This document shows, one piece after another, positions 52,571-63,156 of a stretch of DNA of 64,000 bases. The stretch's first letter is position 1, and the number at the start of each line of letters is the position of its first letter. Made by a program: the position numbers and the translations under genes. The stretch covers positions 79,517-143,516 of the forward strand of contig NZ_ACZN01000012.1 in assembly GCF_000176135.1 (NCBI RefSeq). Reading direction: 5' to 3'. Below the pieces are notes generated by a model, which saw nothing but the letters and a program-made list of their open reading frames with translations, searched no databases and was not told the DNA's origin. The stretch is from Vibrio coralliilyticus ATCC BAA-450. GTDB taxonomy: Bacteria > Pseudomonadota > Gammaproteobacteria > Enterobacterales > Vibrionaceae.

Positions 52571-53530
52571 TTAGTCTAGAGCAACTACTTCACCACAGAT
52601 CATCATTAACTGGTCACGTAGCCAGATGTGACCTTTATCTTTCTCACTTGATTCATGCCAGCTCAGGAAGCCGCTGATCTTGCCGTTTTCAAATGGGAAG
52701 TCCAGAACTTGTAGCTGATCTTTGTTCGCTGCATTTTCTACCATCCAACGTGGTGCAATCGTCACGAGCTCAGATTGACCAACAACGTAAAGTACGTTGC
52801 TCAGGCTCGTACCTTCGTAGTATGCCTGCACATCTAAATCACGATACGCCTGCTCAGAGAAACTACGCTGACCATGTACGCGAGAAAGTTTCGCATGACG
52901 CTCACCTTTCAGAAGGTCCGCCGTTACTGCTTCTTGGATGCGTGGGTGAGACTTAGACGCCACTACCACTAGCTCATCTTGGAAGATTTCAGTGCTTGAG
53001 AAACCTTGCTCATCAAAGCGAGCGTAATCAATCACGAAGTCGATTTCCTGGTAGCGCATTCTTTCAGCCAGCTGGCGATCAAATTCCGCATCAAGGTGAA
53101 GCTGTACATTTGGCGCTTGATCATGAATTGTCGACATGATCTTAGGAGCGAAGCGCATATCGCATGGGCTGCAGATCGCCAGTTTGAACAAACGCGTTGA
53201 TGTTTCAGGCGAGAAAATTGAGCTTGGTAGCTCGTTACGGATAAGTTGCAATGCTTGGCGTACAGGGCCAAATAGCTGACGAGCGCGTTGAGTCGGTTGG
53301 ATACCACGACCCTGGCGCATAAACAGCTCGTCGTTAAACATTACTTTCAAACGAGCTACTGCGTTACTTACCGCTGGCTGAGACATGCCAAGGTTATGAG
53401 CAGCACGGGTAATATTTTGCTCTTGCATTACTGCATCAAACACAGTCAGAAGGTTTAGATCTACTCCACGTAGAGTGCTTTCCATTCGGTAGCTAGCAAT
53501 CGCACTCATAGACTCTTTTTTATCAATCAT
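52571..53530 (-). CDS. leuO: LysR-family regulator LeuO
   Basis: Transcription factor of 319 residues. The N-terminal winged helix-turn-helix (VDLNLLTVFDAVMQEQNITRAAHNLGMSQPAVSNAVARLK, about residues 24-64) is followed by the LysR effector domain. LeuO counters H-NS silencing and in vibrios affects acid resistance, bile response and virulence genes. ATG 53530 has AGAGG eight bases upstream; ATG 53509 is an alternative. The broad A/T-rich upstream region fits complex control. Confidence 0.93.
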   Translation of the reverse strand: MIDKKESMSAIASYRMESTLRGVDLNLLTVFDAVMQEQNITRAAHNLGMSQPAVSNAVARLKVMFNDELFMRQGRGIQPTQRARQLFGPVRQALQLIRNELPSSIFSPETSTRLFKLAICSPCDMRFAPKIMSTIHDQAPNVQLHLDAEFDRQLAERMRYQEIDFVIDYARFDEQGFSSTEIFQDELVVVASKSHPRIQEAVTADLLKGERHAKLSRVHGQRSFSEQAYRDLDVQAYYEGTSLSNVLYVVGQSELVTIAPRWMVENAANKDQLQVLDFPFENGKISGFLSWHESSEKDKGHIWLRDQLMMICGEVVALD

Positions 53531-53924
53531 CAGGCAAGCCTCTTGTATTCGTCAATGTATAAATGGTTCTTAAAATGAATATTGGTTGGGAATAGATAAC
53601 CCGTATTTTGTTATATTTATCCGTCAGATGACTCCTGGCGGATTTCTACTATCAACGAATCAATCAATCATTAGCAACAAGATTGATAATTAATCAGTAT
53701 TTTTTACTTAAGTCATAAAATTAAGCTTAATAATCATAACCTTAAGCAACATATAAAAAAGTATAAATCACTCATACTGTAAAGATTTAGCCAATGAATT
53801 AAGTTTAAGAATGAATGCTAAGAGCTTGACGGGAACTATTGGTAGGAAAAATAAGTCCTAGGGTAGATACAAAAACAGCATCAATAGATTGATGCTGTCA
53901 AGATTCTAATGATTGAGTGGTGGG
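53531..53924. other. A/T-rich leuO upstream region
   Basis: Nearly 400 bases with no gene. It is strongly A/T-rich with runs such as TTTTTTA and repeated AATCAATCAATCA, which suits H-NS or LeuO binding (inferred). The far end carries the glycosyltransferase terminator at 53871-53898. Confidence 0.55.
53871..53898 (-). terminator. Terminator of the glycosyltransferase/PAP2 cluster
   Basis: Stem ACAGCATCAA/TTGATGCTGT (53875-53884/53889-53898) with a T tail on the minus strand, 26 bases after the glycosyltransferase stop. Confidence 0.82.
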
Positions 53925-54971
53925 CTAGATGTTAGTCACGTAGCTAGGAAAATCGACTTTCTCCCACAAGCGATGTGTCAGCTCCATTTTGTTTTCCCAG
54001 TCACCTTTCACCAGCCAGTCTGCGATCGCCTCTGCAACATCAGGGTAACTGACACTTTCGGCCTGCTCTTCGTCAAGCCACTGGCGAACAATCGAGGCAT
54101 CCAACATATCCATACAACTTGCCAAGCCAAGATCTTCCAATGTGGCGACATTGCTCATCTGCTCAAACTGACCAGACAGAGGTTTAAGCAATAGCTTTTT
54201 ACCTAGCGTCAATGCTTCTGAGGGCAGCTCAAAACCGCCGTTCGCTATCACGCCATTGCAGCGATTGAGGTGATACTGGAAGCCATGAAAGCTCAATGGC
54301 AAATAGTGCACATTGTCGACAATCTGCTCTTCGATGATATCAGGGTGATAACACACAAATCGTTGCTTGGAAAAACGCAGTAACAGATCTGCGATCTCAT
54401 GGATACTCTCAAATGGCAAATAAACGAGGACAAAATCTTCACCAGCAACCTGCTCTTTTTGTGTGTGAACAATAGGCGGTAAAATAGGTTGATCAAAGTG
54501 ATACCAGTGTAAGCCGATGTGGTGCTGAGCTGGGGCAAAATAGTGAATGATTTTCTTATCTAACCAACTAGCCCCTTTGAGTGGTACAGAATAACGAAAT
54601 GCATTCTGATGGCTGATACTAATGGATGCCTTGCCCTGTCTTCTGGCCGCCCACGCAGAGACTGGCTCAAAATCGTTGAGTACTAAGTCAAATCGACTTA
54701 AATCCAGTTGTTTGACCTCTTTATAAAAAGCAAACAGATTGTTGTTCAAGCAGGTTTTTTTATAATTAACCTGACCATTTTCGGTCACAAAAGTGAGGCC
54801 ACGGCGAGTGTGATAATTACCGAACGCTTCCATTGAAAAATACTTGTCTTCTGCTCGGCCTGAGAAAAGGAATTCAACGTCAATACCGCGCTGGTTCAAA
54901 GCATGACTCATTGCTCTAGCTCTGGCGATGTGTCCGTTACCCGTCCCTTGCACGCCATACAATATTTTCAT
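53925..54971 (-). CDS. MJ1255/VC2487-family glycosyltransferase
   Basis: Putative GT-B glycosyltransferase of 348 residues. The N-terminal glycine-rich motif GVQGTGNGHIARARAM is like that of UDP-sugar transferases. The C-terminal half has the nucleotide-sugar segment CNGVIANGGFELPSEALTLGKKLLLKPL. There are no membrane helices, so it is probably cytoplasmic or peripheral. Substrate and acceptor are unknown. It follows two PAP2 phosphatase genes with four bases to the nearer one, which suggests a lipid-linked glycan pathway. Confidence 0.82.
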   Translation of the reverse strand: MKILYGVQGTGNGHIARARAMSHALNQRGIDVEFLFSGRAEDKYFSMEAFGNYHTRRGLTFVTENGQVNYKKTCLNNNLFAFYKEVKQLDLSRFDLVLNDFEPVSAWAARRQGKASISISHQNAFRYSVPLKGASWLDKKIIHYFAPAQHHIGLHWYHFDQPILPPIVHTQKEQVAGEDFVLVYLPFESIHEIADLLLRFSKQRFVCYHPDIIEEQIVDNVHYLPLSFHGFQYHLNRCNGVIANGGFELPSEALTLGKKLLLKPLSGQFEQMSNVATLEDLGLASCMDMLDASIVRQWLDEEQAESVSYPDVAEAIADWLVKGDWENKMELTHRLWEKVDFPSYVTNI

Positions 54972-54975
54972 TAGC

Positions 54976-55506
54976 CTAACCTCCTATCACAATCGCCAAT
55001 GCCATCTGAGCGCAACCGATTCCAAGAAAAGCGCCCAGAATGACATCTGTCAGAAAATGCACTCCAAGTAAGATTCTTGAAGTCGCTATCAACGCAGCCC
55101 AAACGAATGCAAACAATTCGAGTTCGACATAGAAATAACTGATTAACGTCGCCATCAAAAACGCGGCTGCCGTATGCCCTGAAGGCAAGCTGTAACGGTC
55201 TGAAGGCGTAATGAATGACGTCACCAGCTCTGACAGCTCTTCTGGGCGACGACGTTTAAAGAGGTTTTTAGCTGTCCAGTAAATAGGTAGCTCTACAACA
55301 AATGCAAGTAAACCGGCCAGTAAAAAGAGTGTACCGACTTCTCCACCAAACCACCAAGCAACAAGGCCGATCACGGCATACAAATGCCCATCCCCCGTGT
55401 GAGAGATGGCTTTGCTCCATCGAGAGAGCGGGTATGAGAATTTATGTTGTAGACAAAACAGTGAGAATGCCAAATCAAACTTGGCGATTGGTTCGATTGA
55501 ACGCAT
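54976..55506 (-). CDS. PAP2-family membrane phosphatase (copy 1)
   Basis: Integral membrane lipid phosphatase of 176 residues with about five helices. The three PAP2 motifs are intact: K(x6)RP in KNLFKRRRP, PSGHTAAAF, and SRILLGVHFLTDVILG with the catalytic histidine. The family dephosphorylates phosphatidate, undecaprenyl diphosphate or similar lipids on the periplasmic side. It is collinear with the next upstream gene (about 55-60% identical by eye), so the pair is a tandem duplication. Confidence 0.88.
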   Translation of the reverse strand: MRSIEPIAKFDLAFSLFCLQHKFSYPLSRWSKAISHTGDGHLYAVIGLVAWWFGGEVGTLFLLAGLLAFVVELPIYWTAKNLFKRRRPEELSELVTSFITPSDRYSLPSGHTAAAFLMATLISYFYVELELFAFVWAALIATSRILLGVHFLTDVILGAFLGIGCAQMALAIVIGG

Positions 55507-55588
55507 TACCGACTCCTTGCAACGACGGTTCTGCGTTCAAATTAAGAGAAGTAAGTGACAAATCAGTGAAGCTTTCAGGTTGATTCAG

Positions 55589-56113
55589 TTACATCGTCAA
55601 CATCAACGCCAGCTTGGCACACGCAATGCCCAAACCCGCCCCTATAACGATATCAGTAAAAAAGTGCACACCTAGAAAAATCCGTGAGGCGCTCACTGCT
55701 GCTGCCCAGCCATACGCTGCAATCGCATATTGAGGGTAAAAGCTCGCGATTAATGTAGCCATCAAAAATCCAGCCGCAGTATGACCGGATGGCAAGCTAT
55801 ACTGATCCGCCGGTTGAATAAACGAAGTGAGTGATTCGGAACGGTCATAGGGACGACGGCGCCGGAAGCCATTCTTCAAAGCCCAGTAAATGGGTAATTC
55901 GATGATAAATGCCAGAATGCCGACTTTAAGAAAAGCGACACCTGTGGTCGTATCCAGTGCCCACGCAATCAGACCAATCAGCAAATACAGATGCCCATCT
56001 CCAGTATGAGAAATCAGGCGACTCAGCTTAGCCAGCGGCAGGTTAAAGCGATGACCTAAGCAAAATGAGGACAATGCCAAGTCAAATTTGATGATGGGCT
56101 CAACGGCACGCAC
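55589..56113 (-). CDS. PAP2-family membrane phosphatase (copy 2)
   Basis: 174-residue paralogue of the preceding gene with the same five-helix plan and all three PAP2 motifs: KNGFRRRRP, PSGHTAAGF and SRIFLGVHFFTDIVIG. Shared stretches such as ISHTGDGHLY and ELPIYW show recent common descent, while other loops differ, so substrate preference may have split. It is the first gene of the three-gene cluster, divergent from the leu operon. Confidence 0.88.
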   Translation of the reverse strand: MRAVEPIIKFDLALSSFCLGHRFNLPLAKLSRLISHTGDGHLYLLIGLIAWALDTTTGVAFLKVGILAFIIELPIYWALKNGFRRRRPYDRSESLTSFIQPADQYSLPSGHTAAGFLMATLIASFYPQYAIAAYGWAAAVSASRIFLGVHFFTDIVIGAGLGIACAKLALMLTM

Positions 56114-56386
56114 GGTACTTTTCTCCTGTAATCACATGCGAAGTCACATCATAGGTATAGTGAGATGAACCAGAGATTAATCATCTCGTTCATCTTGCCA
56201 TTCACTGCTCGAATAGCAGAACAATATCTTCAGCATCCCTAATATGGTTTAACTCCACAAATCAGTTCATTTGACTATTGATGAATAAAAAAACAACTTT
56301 AGGGTTGACGTACTCGGTGGAGTGCGGTACTAATTTGTTAACTTAATTTTGTGGTTTATTTAACGCCCTAATAGGAACCGTTAACA

Positions 56387-56449
56387 ATGATGAAGCGTTT
56401 TTCTATCCTGCTGAGCCTCCTCCTTATCGTGACACGATCGCGCGGGTAG
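56387..56449 (+). CDS. leuL: leu operon leader peptide
   Basis: A 20-residue leader, MMKRFSILLSLLLIVTRSRG, with five leucine codons in a six-codon stretch (CTG CTG AGC CTC CTC CTT). Three of the five are CTC or CTT, codons read by scarce tRNAs. Ribosome stalling here when Leu-tRNA is short would block the downstream terminator and allow leuABCD expression. It is too short for usual gene calling. AGGAA lies about ten bases before the first ATG. Confidence 0.88.
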   Translation: MMKRFSILLSLLLIVTRSRG

Positions 56450-56484
56450 GCTGTGGAAGAAAAATAACCACAACGAGATATCAG

Positions 56485-56512
56485 AAACCCGCACGCAGAT
56501 GCGGGTTTTTTT
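56485..56512 (+). terminator. leu operon attenuator terminator
   Basis: Perfect 9-bp stem AAACCCGCA/TGCGGGTTT (56485-56493/56500-56508) followed by T, 35 bases after the leuL stop and 66 bases before leuA, in the right place for transcription attenuation. Confidence 0.88.
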
Positions 56513-56578
56513 ATACCTAAATACCGGAAGAAAACGATTAACTGTGTGGCAAACACACGAGTCAGGAAGGAAGCAAAC

Positions 56579-58126
56579 ATGAACGATCAAGTCATTATTT
56601 TCGACACCACGTTACGTGATGGCGAACAAGCGTTGTCAGCAAGCTTGACAGTTAAAGAGAAACTGCAGATTGCCTATGCGCTAGAAAGGCTGGGCGTTGA
56701 TGTAATTGAAGCGGGCTTCCCAGTTTCATCTCCTGGTGATTTTGAATCAGTACAGACCATCGCCAAACACGTGAAAGATAGTCGAGTCTGTGCGCTTGCA
56801 CGTGCCGTTGCAAAAGACATTGACGCAGCAGGTGAAGCGTTAAAAGTTGCAGATCAATTCCGTATTCATACCTTCATTTCCACTTCCACCGTTCACGTTC
56901 AAGATAAACTACGCCGCAGTTATGATGACGTTGTCGAGATGGCGGTCAAAGCGGTCAAACACGCTCGTAAATACACTGACGATGTTGAATTTTCCTGTGA
57001 AGACGCTGGCCGTACGCCAATTGATAACTTGTGCCGTATGGTTGAAGCCGCTATCAACGCTGGCGCCAACACGATCAACATTCCTGATACCGTAGGTTAC
57101 ACAGTGCCAAACGAGTTTGGCGGAATTATCCAAACTCTGTTTGATCGCGTTCCGAATATCGATAAAGCCATTATTTCGGTTCACTGTCACGATGACTTAG
57201 GCATGTCGGTTGCGAACTCTATCGCAGCCGTTCAAGCAGGTGCTCGTCAAATCGAAGGCACCATCAACGGCATCGGCGAACGCGCCGGTAACTGTTCTCT
57301 AGAAGAAATTGCCATGATCATCAAGACACGTCAGGAATTCTTGGGTGTCCACACAGGCCTTAAACACGACGAAATTCACCGCACCAGTAAATTGGTCAGC
57401 CAGCTATGTAATATGCCAATCCAGAGCAATAAGGCAATTGTTGGTGCCAACGCATTCAGTCACTCTTCAGGTATCCACCAAGATGGCATGCTAAAGAACA
57501 AGAACACCTACGAAATCATGACGCCTGAGTCTATCGGCCTTAAGAACCAAGCACTAAACCTAACAAGTCGTAGTGGTCGCGCAGCAGTGAAAAGTCACAT
57601 GGATACCATGGGCTACAAAGAAGATGAGTACAATCTAGATGCATTATATGAAGACTTCTTAAAGCTAGCTGACCGTAAAGGCCAAGTTTTCGATTACGAT
57701 TTGGAAGCCTTGATGCATTTCTCAAATCTTCGCGAAGAAGATGATTTCTACAAATTGAACTACCTAAGCGTTCAGTCAGGTAGCGTCATGGCAACTACAA
57801 GCATCAAGCTGCAATGTGGTGATAAAGAGACGTCTGAAGCTGCGGTAGGTAACGGCCCTGTTGACGCGCTTTACCAATGTATCTATCGCGTCACCGGATA
57901 TGATATCGTGCTAGACAAGTTTGATTTAACCGCGAAAGGCGAAGGTGAAGACGGGCTTGGTCAGGCAGATATTATCGCCAACTACAAAGGTCGTAAATAC
58001 CATGGTACTGGTGTGTCGACCGACATCGTAGAAGCTTCTGGTCAAGCATTATTGCACGTAATCAACAGCATTCACCGTGCAGATAAGATTGCTGAAATCA
58101 AGCAGAAAAAAATCGCAACAGTATAA
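56579..58126 (+). CDS. leuA: 2-isopropylmalate synthase
   Basis: First committed enzyme of leucine synthesis, condensing acetyl-CoA with 2-ketoisovalerate. The 515 residues begin [17 protein letters not shown], the catalytic signature. The second signature ([14 protein letters not shown]) and metal-binding SVHCHDDLG follow, and the C-terminal LeuA regulatory domain (about 390-515) supports leucine feedback. ATG 56579 has AGGAAGG upstream; the open frame extends 11 codons further but is not family sequence. Confidence 0.97.
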   Translation: MNDQVIIFDTTLRDGEQALSASLTVKEKLQIAYALERLGVDVIEAGFPVSSPGDFESVQTIAKHVKDSRVCALARAVAKDIDAAGEALKVADQFRIHTFISTSTVHVQDKLRRSYDDVVEMAVKAVKHARKYTDDVEFSCEDAGRTPIDNLCRMVEAAINAGANTINIPDTVGYTVPNEFGGIIQTLFDRVPNIDKAIISVHCHDDLGMSVANSIAAVQAGARQIEGTINGIGERAGNCSLEEIAMIIKTRQEFLGVHTGLKHDEIHRTSKLVSQLCNMPIQSNKAIVGANAFSHSSGIHQDGMLKNKNTYEIMTPESIGLKNQALNLTSRSGRAAVKSHMDTMGYKEDEYNLDALYEDFLKLADRKGQVFDYDLEALMHFSNLREEDDFYKLNYLSVQSGSVMATTSIKLQCGDKETSEAAVGNGPVDALYQCIYRVTGYDIVLDKFDLTAKGEGEDGLGQADIIANYKGRKYHGTGVSTDIVEASGQALLHVINSIHRADKIAEIKQKKIATV

Positions 58127-58177
58127 GTAGACTCTAGGGATGCGAGTCATCTCTGGAACAAAAGATATAAAAATTAA

Positions 58178-59278
<1,101 letters not shown>

Positions 59279-59332
59279 TAATTATTCGCTCCTGATAAGC
59301 CGTTGTCAGGAGCTATACACGGGATAGTAATA

Positions 59333-60733
59333 ATGGGCAAAACACTGTATGAAAAAGTCTACGACGCACACGTTGCCGTAGCCGCCGAGGGTGAGAACCC
59401 AATTTTGTATATCGATCGCCACTTGGTACACGAAGTGACTTCACCTCAGGCCTTTGATGGCCTGCGTGAAAAAGGTCGTCAGGTGCGTCAGGTCAGCAAG
59501 ACCTTTGCCACCATGGACCACAACGTTTCCACTACCACTAAAGACATCAATGCGTCTGGTGAGATGGCACGCATTCAGATGGAAACGCTGTCAAAGAACT
59601 GTGAAGAGTTTGGGGTAACCCTTTACGACATTAACCACAAATACCAAGGTATCGTGCATGTAATGGGCCCTGAGCTTGGTATTACGTTACCTGGCATGAC
59701 GATTGTTTGTGGTGACTCTCACACAGCCACTCACGGCGCATTTGGCTCGCTAGCTTTTGGTATCGGTACTTCTGAAGTTGAGCATGTTTTAGCAACTCAA
59801 ACCCTGAAACAGGCGCGTGCTAAAACGATGAAGATTGAGGTGAAAGGTAAGGTTAATCCTGGCATCACAGCGAAAGATATCGTTTTAGCCATCATTGGTG
59901 AGACAACAGCAGCAGGCGGTACGGGCTATGTGGTTGAGTTCTGTGGTGAAGCCATTACTGATCTTACGATGGAAGGTCGTATGACAGTGTGTAACATGGC
60001 TATCGAGCTTGGCGCCAAGGCAGGTCTAATCGCACCAGATGAAACCACGTTCGAATACATTAAAGGCCGTAAATTCGCGCCACAAGGCAATGATTTGGAA
60101 GCGGCTATTGAATACTGGTCTTCACTCAAAACGGACGATGATGCGGAGTTTGATGCAGTCGTTACTCTAAATGCCGCGGAAATCAAACCTCAGGTGACTT
60201 GGGGTACAAACCCTGGTCAGGTAATCGCCGTTGATCAACCTATCCCAGCACCAGAAAGCTTCGCAGACCCTGTCGAGAAAGCATCGGCAGAAAAAGCATT
60301 GGCGTATATGGGGCTAGAAGCTGGCAAAGCACTATCAGATTACAAAGTCGATAAGGTATTTGTTGGCTCTTGTACTAACTCTCGTATCGAAGACATGCGC
60401 GCCGCTGCAGAAGTAGCAAAAGGCCGTAAAGTTGCAGATAACGTGCAAGCTCTTATCGTACCGGGCTCTGAGCAAGTAAAAGCGCAAGCAGAAGCAGAAG
60501 GCTTAGATGTCATCTTTAAAGAATCGGGCTTTGAATGGCGCCTTCCTGGCTGTTCAATGTGTCTGGCCATGAACAACGATCGCCTAGGTCCACACGAACG
60601 TTGCGCATCAACTTCAAACCGTAACTTTGAAGGCCGCCAAGGTCGTGATGGCCGTACCCATTTGGTAAGTCCTGCGATGGCAGCAGCGGCAGCAATTGCT
60701 GGTCACTTTATAGATATTCGTGAGTTGGACTAA
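59333..60733 (+). CDS. leuC: 3-isopropylmalate dehydratase large subunit
   Basis: Aconitase-family subunit of 466 residues. The 4Fe-4S ligands lie in [13 protein letters not shown] and [23 protein letters not shown] holds substrate-binding residues. ATG 59333 gives the family start [14 protein letters not shown]. It works with LeuD to isomerise 2- to 3-isopropylmalate and is followed by leuD after 11 bases. Confidence 0.97.
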   Translation: MGKTLYEKVYDAHVAVAAEGENPILYIDRHLVHEVTSPQAFDGLREKGRQVRQVSKTFATMDHNVSTTTKDINASGEMARIQMETLSKNCEEFGVTLYDINHKYQGIVHVMGPELGITLPGMTIVCGDSHTATHGAFGSLAFGIGTSEVEHVLATQTLKQARAKTMKIEVKGKVNPGITAKDIVLAIIGETTAAGGTGYVVEFCGEAITDLTMEGRMTVCNMAIELGAKAGLIAPDETTFEYIKGRKFAPQGNDLEAAIEYWSSLKTDDDAEFDAVVTLNAAEIKPQVTWGTNPGQVIAVDQPIPAPESFADPVEKASAEKALAYMGLEAGKALSDYKVDKVFVGSCTNSRIEDMRAAAEVAKGRKVADNVQALIVPGSEQVKAQAEAEGLDVIFKESGFEWRLPGCSMCLAMNNDRLGPHERCASTSNRNFEGRQGRDGRTHLVSPAMAAAAAIAGHFIDIRELD

Positions 60734-60744
60734 GGAGAGAACAA

Positions 60745-61347
60745 ATGTCAGGTTTTAAACAACACACAGGCTTAGTCGTTCCTCTAGATGCCGCGAACGT
60801 CGATACTGATGCTATTATCCCTAAACAGTTCCTACAAAAAGTTTCTCGTTTGGGCTTTGGTAAACACCTATTCCATGATTGGCGCTTCCTAGATGATGCA
60901 GGTGAGCAGCCAAACCCAGAGTTTGTAATGAACGCACCTCGCTATCAAGGTGCTTCAATCCTACTTGCTCGTGAAAACTTCGGCTGCGGCTCCTCACGTG
61001 AGCACGCCCCGTGGGCACTGGCAGACTATGGCATCAAGGCAATGATTGCACCAAGCTTTGCCGATATTTTCTATGGCAACTCAATCAACAACCAAATGGT
61101 TCCTGTTCGTCTCACAGAGCAAGAAGTGGATGAGATCTTCCAATTCGTTGAAGCAAACGAAGGCGCACAAGTTGAAGTAGACCTAGAAGCGAATGTGGTT
61201 CGAGCAAATGGCAAAGAGTACTCATTTGAAATTGATGAGTTCCGTCGCCACTGCCTATTAAACGGACTAGATAACATCGGTTTGACACTCCAGCACGAAG
61301 ATAAAATTGCCGATTACGAAAGTAAGATTCCTTCATTTCTCAAGTAA
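60745..61347 (+). CDS. leuD: 3-isopropylmalate dehydratase small subunit
   Basis: Swivel-domain subunit of 200 residues that completes the LeuCD isomerase. It shows [18 protein letters not shown] at the N-terminus and [16 protein letters not shown], the conserved active-site loop. AAGGAGAGAACAA precedes the ATG. It is the last gene of leuABCD and is closed by a strong terminator. Confidence 0.97.
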   Translation: MSGFKQHTGLVVPLDAANVDTDAIIPKQFLQKVSRLGFGKHLFHDWRFLDDAGEQPNPEFVMNAPRYQGASILLARENFGCGSSREHAPWALADYGIKAMIAPSFADIFYGNSINNQMVPVRLTEQEVDEIFQFVEANEGAQVEVDLEANVVRANGKEYSFEIDEFRRHCLLNGLDNIGLTLQHEDKIADYESKIPSFLK

Positions 61348-61360
61348 TTAAAACCGATAT

Positions 61361-61390
61361 AAAAAGGTTGGCTCATGCCAACCTTTTTTT
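61361..61390 (+). terminator. Terminator of leuABCD
   Basis: Stem AAAAAGGTTGGC/GCCAACCTTTTT (61361-61372/61377-61388) with a four-base loop and a long T run. Confidence 0.92.
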
Positions 61391-61457
61391 TATTTTTGAA
61401 AGTTATCAATTGTAGGCTCGGTCTAAAATCATAATGCTGTTATGAATAGGACTGACC

Positions 61458-62240
61458 ATGAGATTCTTTCTTGCTTTTGTCGCCACTTTGATATCTTTCC
61501 ACGCTTTCTCTGCTCCCAAATCTGAACTTTGGCCTTATTGGAATACGAGTAATGAATCCAATACCACCAAAGTCGACCATCAGCCTTGGCAACAAATACT
61601 CGATAAATACCTAGTCACGGAAGGCGAATACACGCTTTTTAAATACTCATCAGTCAGTACCCAAGATAAACAACAACTCAATCACTACATAACGCAACTG
61701 AGTCATATCAATCCACTTCAGTTAAGCAAAGCTGAGCAGTACCCTTACTGGGTAAATTTGTATAACGCGATTACAGTCGATTTGATTCTAGACGCTTACC
61801 CAATCAAATCGATCACAAAACTAGGTGGGTTATTCAGCTTTGGCCCATGGGGAGATGAAGTGGTTACCATCAATGGAAAAGAGCTCACGCTGAATGATAT
61901 TGAGCATCGAATTTTACGCCCGATATGGAATGACCCAAGAACTCATTATGCGGTCAACTGTGCTAGCTTAGGCTGCCCAAACCTACAATCTCAGGCATTT
62001 ACTGCAGATAATACAGAAGCCTTACTTGAGCAAGCTGCGACCACCTTCATTAACAGTGAAAAAGGCGTGCTCATCAAAAATGGTAAAACTCAACTATCTT
62101 CCATTTATGATTGGTTTGCGGATGACTTTGGTAATAACCAACAGTTGATCCAGCATCTGGCAAAATACCGTCCAGAGTTATCGGATTTAAGTGGTAAGTT
62201 TAGTTATGAATACGATTGGGACTTAAACGAAAAGAAATAG
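61458..62240 (+). CDS. DUF547 exported protein
   Basis: Periplasmic protein of 260 residues. A signal peptide (about 1-18, ending AFSA) is followed by a DUF547 domain with the family segments QYPYWVNLYNAITVDLILD and THYAVNCASLGCPNL. The second carries a Cys-His-type catalytic-looking cluster reminiscent of papain-like folds. Function is not established. It is monocistronic, lying between the leu and rRNA terminators. Confidence 0.85.
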   Translation: MRFFLAFVATLISFHAFSAPKSELWPYWNTSNESNTTKVDHQPWQQILDKYLVTEGEYTLFKYSSVSTQDKQQLNHYITQLSHINPLQLSKAEQYPYWVNLYNAITVDLILDAYPIKSITKLGGLFSFGPWGDEVVTINGKELTLNDIEHRILRPIWNDPRTHYAVNCASLGCPNLQSQAFTADNTEALLEQAATTFINSEKGVLIKNGKTQLSSIYDWFADDFGNNQQLIQHLAKYRPELSDLSGKFSYEYDWDLNEKK

Positions 62241-62363
62241 TGATAACCCAATACGAATGGTGTTACTACCCAGCTCCAGAATAAGTGAAAACTGAACGAA
62301 GTAGCGTTTAGCAAGCAAGTCCTTTTGGAACTCGATAGAAAATCATATATACCATAAAACACA

Positions 62364-62389
62364 AAACCCAGTCCTTAGACTGGGTTTCT
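62364..62389. terminator. Bidirectional terminator after the DUF547 gene
   Basis: Perfect 10-bp stem AAACCCAGTC/GACTGGGTTT (62364-62373/62378-62387) with a four-base loop. Confidence 0.82.
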
Positions 62390-62480
62390 CAATAAGTGGC
62401 TGACAGTGGGAATGCCTAGTCCTAGTTTGCGCTCAAACGGAACTTGTTAGTTACAGGCCTAAAATCATACTGCAGATGCG

Positions 62481-62510
62481 AAAAAGCCCTAACATAACTG
62501 CTAGGGCTTT
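62481..62510 (-). terminator. Terminator of the rRNA operon
   Basis: Stem AAAGCCCTA/TAGGGCTTT (62483-62491/62502-62510) followed on the minus strand by T, 12 bases beyond the tRNA-Asp 3' end. Confidence 0.85.
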
Positions 62511-62521
62511 ATCTAAATAAG

Positions 62522-62598
62522 TGGCGGAGCGGACGGGACTCGAACCCGCGACCCCCGGCGTGACAGGCCGGTATTCTAACCAACTGAACTACCGCTCC
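62522..62598 (-). tRNA. tRNA-Asp (GUC)
   Basis: Complete 77-base cloverleaf on the minus strand beginning GGAGCGGTAGTTCAG and ending in encoded CCA. The anticodon loop CTGTCAC gives GUC. It is the last gene of the rRNA operon. Confidence 0.97.
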
Positions 62599-62628
62599 GC
62601 AATGGTTAGACTCTGGAGTCTAAATAAG

Positions 62629-62747
62629 AACCTGGCAATGTCCTACTCTCACATGGGGAAGCCCCACACTACCATCGGCGCTACTTCGTTTCACTTCTGA
62701 GTTCGGCATGGAATCAGGTGGGTCCAAAGCGCTATGGTTGCCAAGCA
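62629..62747 (-). rRNA. rrf: 5S rRNA, distal copy
   Basis: Minus-strand 5S rRNA starting TGCTTGGCAACCATAG and ending near ATTGCCAGG. The conserved CCACCTGA..CCATGCCGAACTCAGAAGTGAAAC core is intact. It lies between tRNA-Thr and tRNA-Asp. It differs from the proximal copy at paired positions in helices I and II. Confidence 0.96.
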
Positions 62748-62758
62748 AAATTCTTTGC

Positions 62759-62834
<76 letters not shown>

Positions 62835-62875
62835 ATAATTTTGCTCAAGATATTTATCTCAAACAAGGTATTTAA

Positions 62876-62994
62876 AGCCTGGCGATGTCCTACTCTCACA
62901 TGGGGAAGCCCCACACTACCATCGGCGCTATTGCGTTTCACTTCTGAGTTCGGCATGGAATCAGGTGGGTCCACAACGCTATGGTCGCCAAGCA
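62876..62994 (-). rRNA. rrf: 5S rRNA, proximal copy
   Basis: Minus-strand 5S rRNA beginning TGCTTGGCGACCATAG and ending near ATCGCCAGG. It lies directly after the 23S gene with a spacer of about 160 bases. Confidence 0.96.
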
Positions 62995-63156
62995 AATTCT
63001 TTATCAATTTGCTCGCAAATTCAAACGCACTTTAGTGCGGCCCTTTAGGGTGAGATTTGCTTGCAAATCGAATAATTCGGAAAGCTGTTTTTAAGTTCTG
63101 TATTTACACATTCAAAGTTCTTGCTTTGAGTCCATCAAAACCCTTTGGGTGTTGTA

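Larger units (their letters stand above)
56114..56578. other. leu operon leader region
   Basis: About 465 bases between the PAP2 gene and leuA. From left to right it holds divergent promoters, the leuL leader peptide (56387-56449), the attenuator terminator (56485-56512) and the leuA ribosome-binding region. No other gene was seen. Confidence 0.7.
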
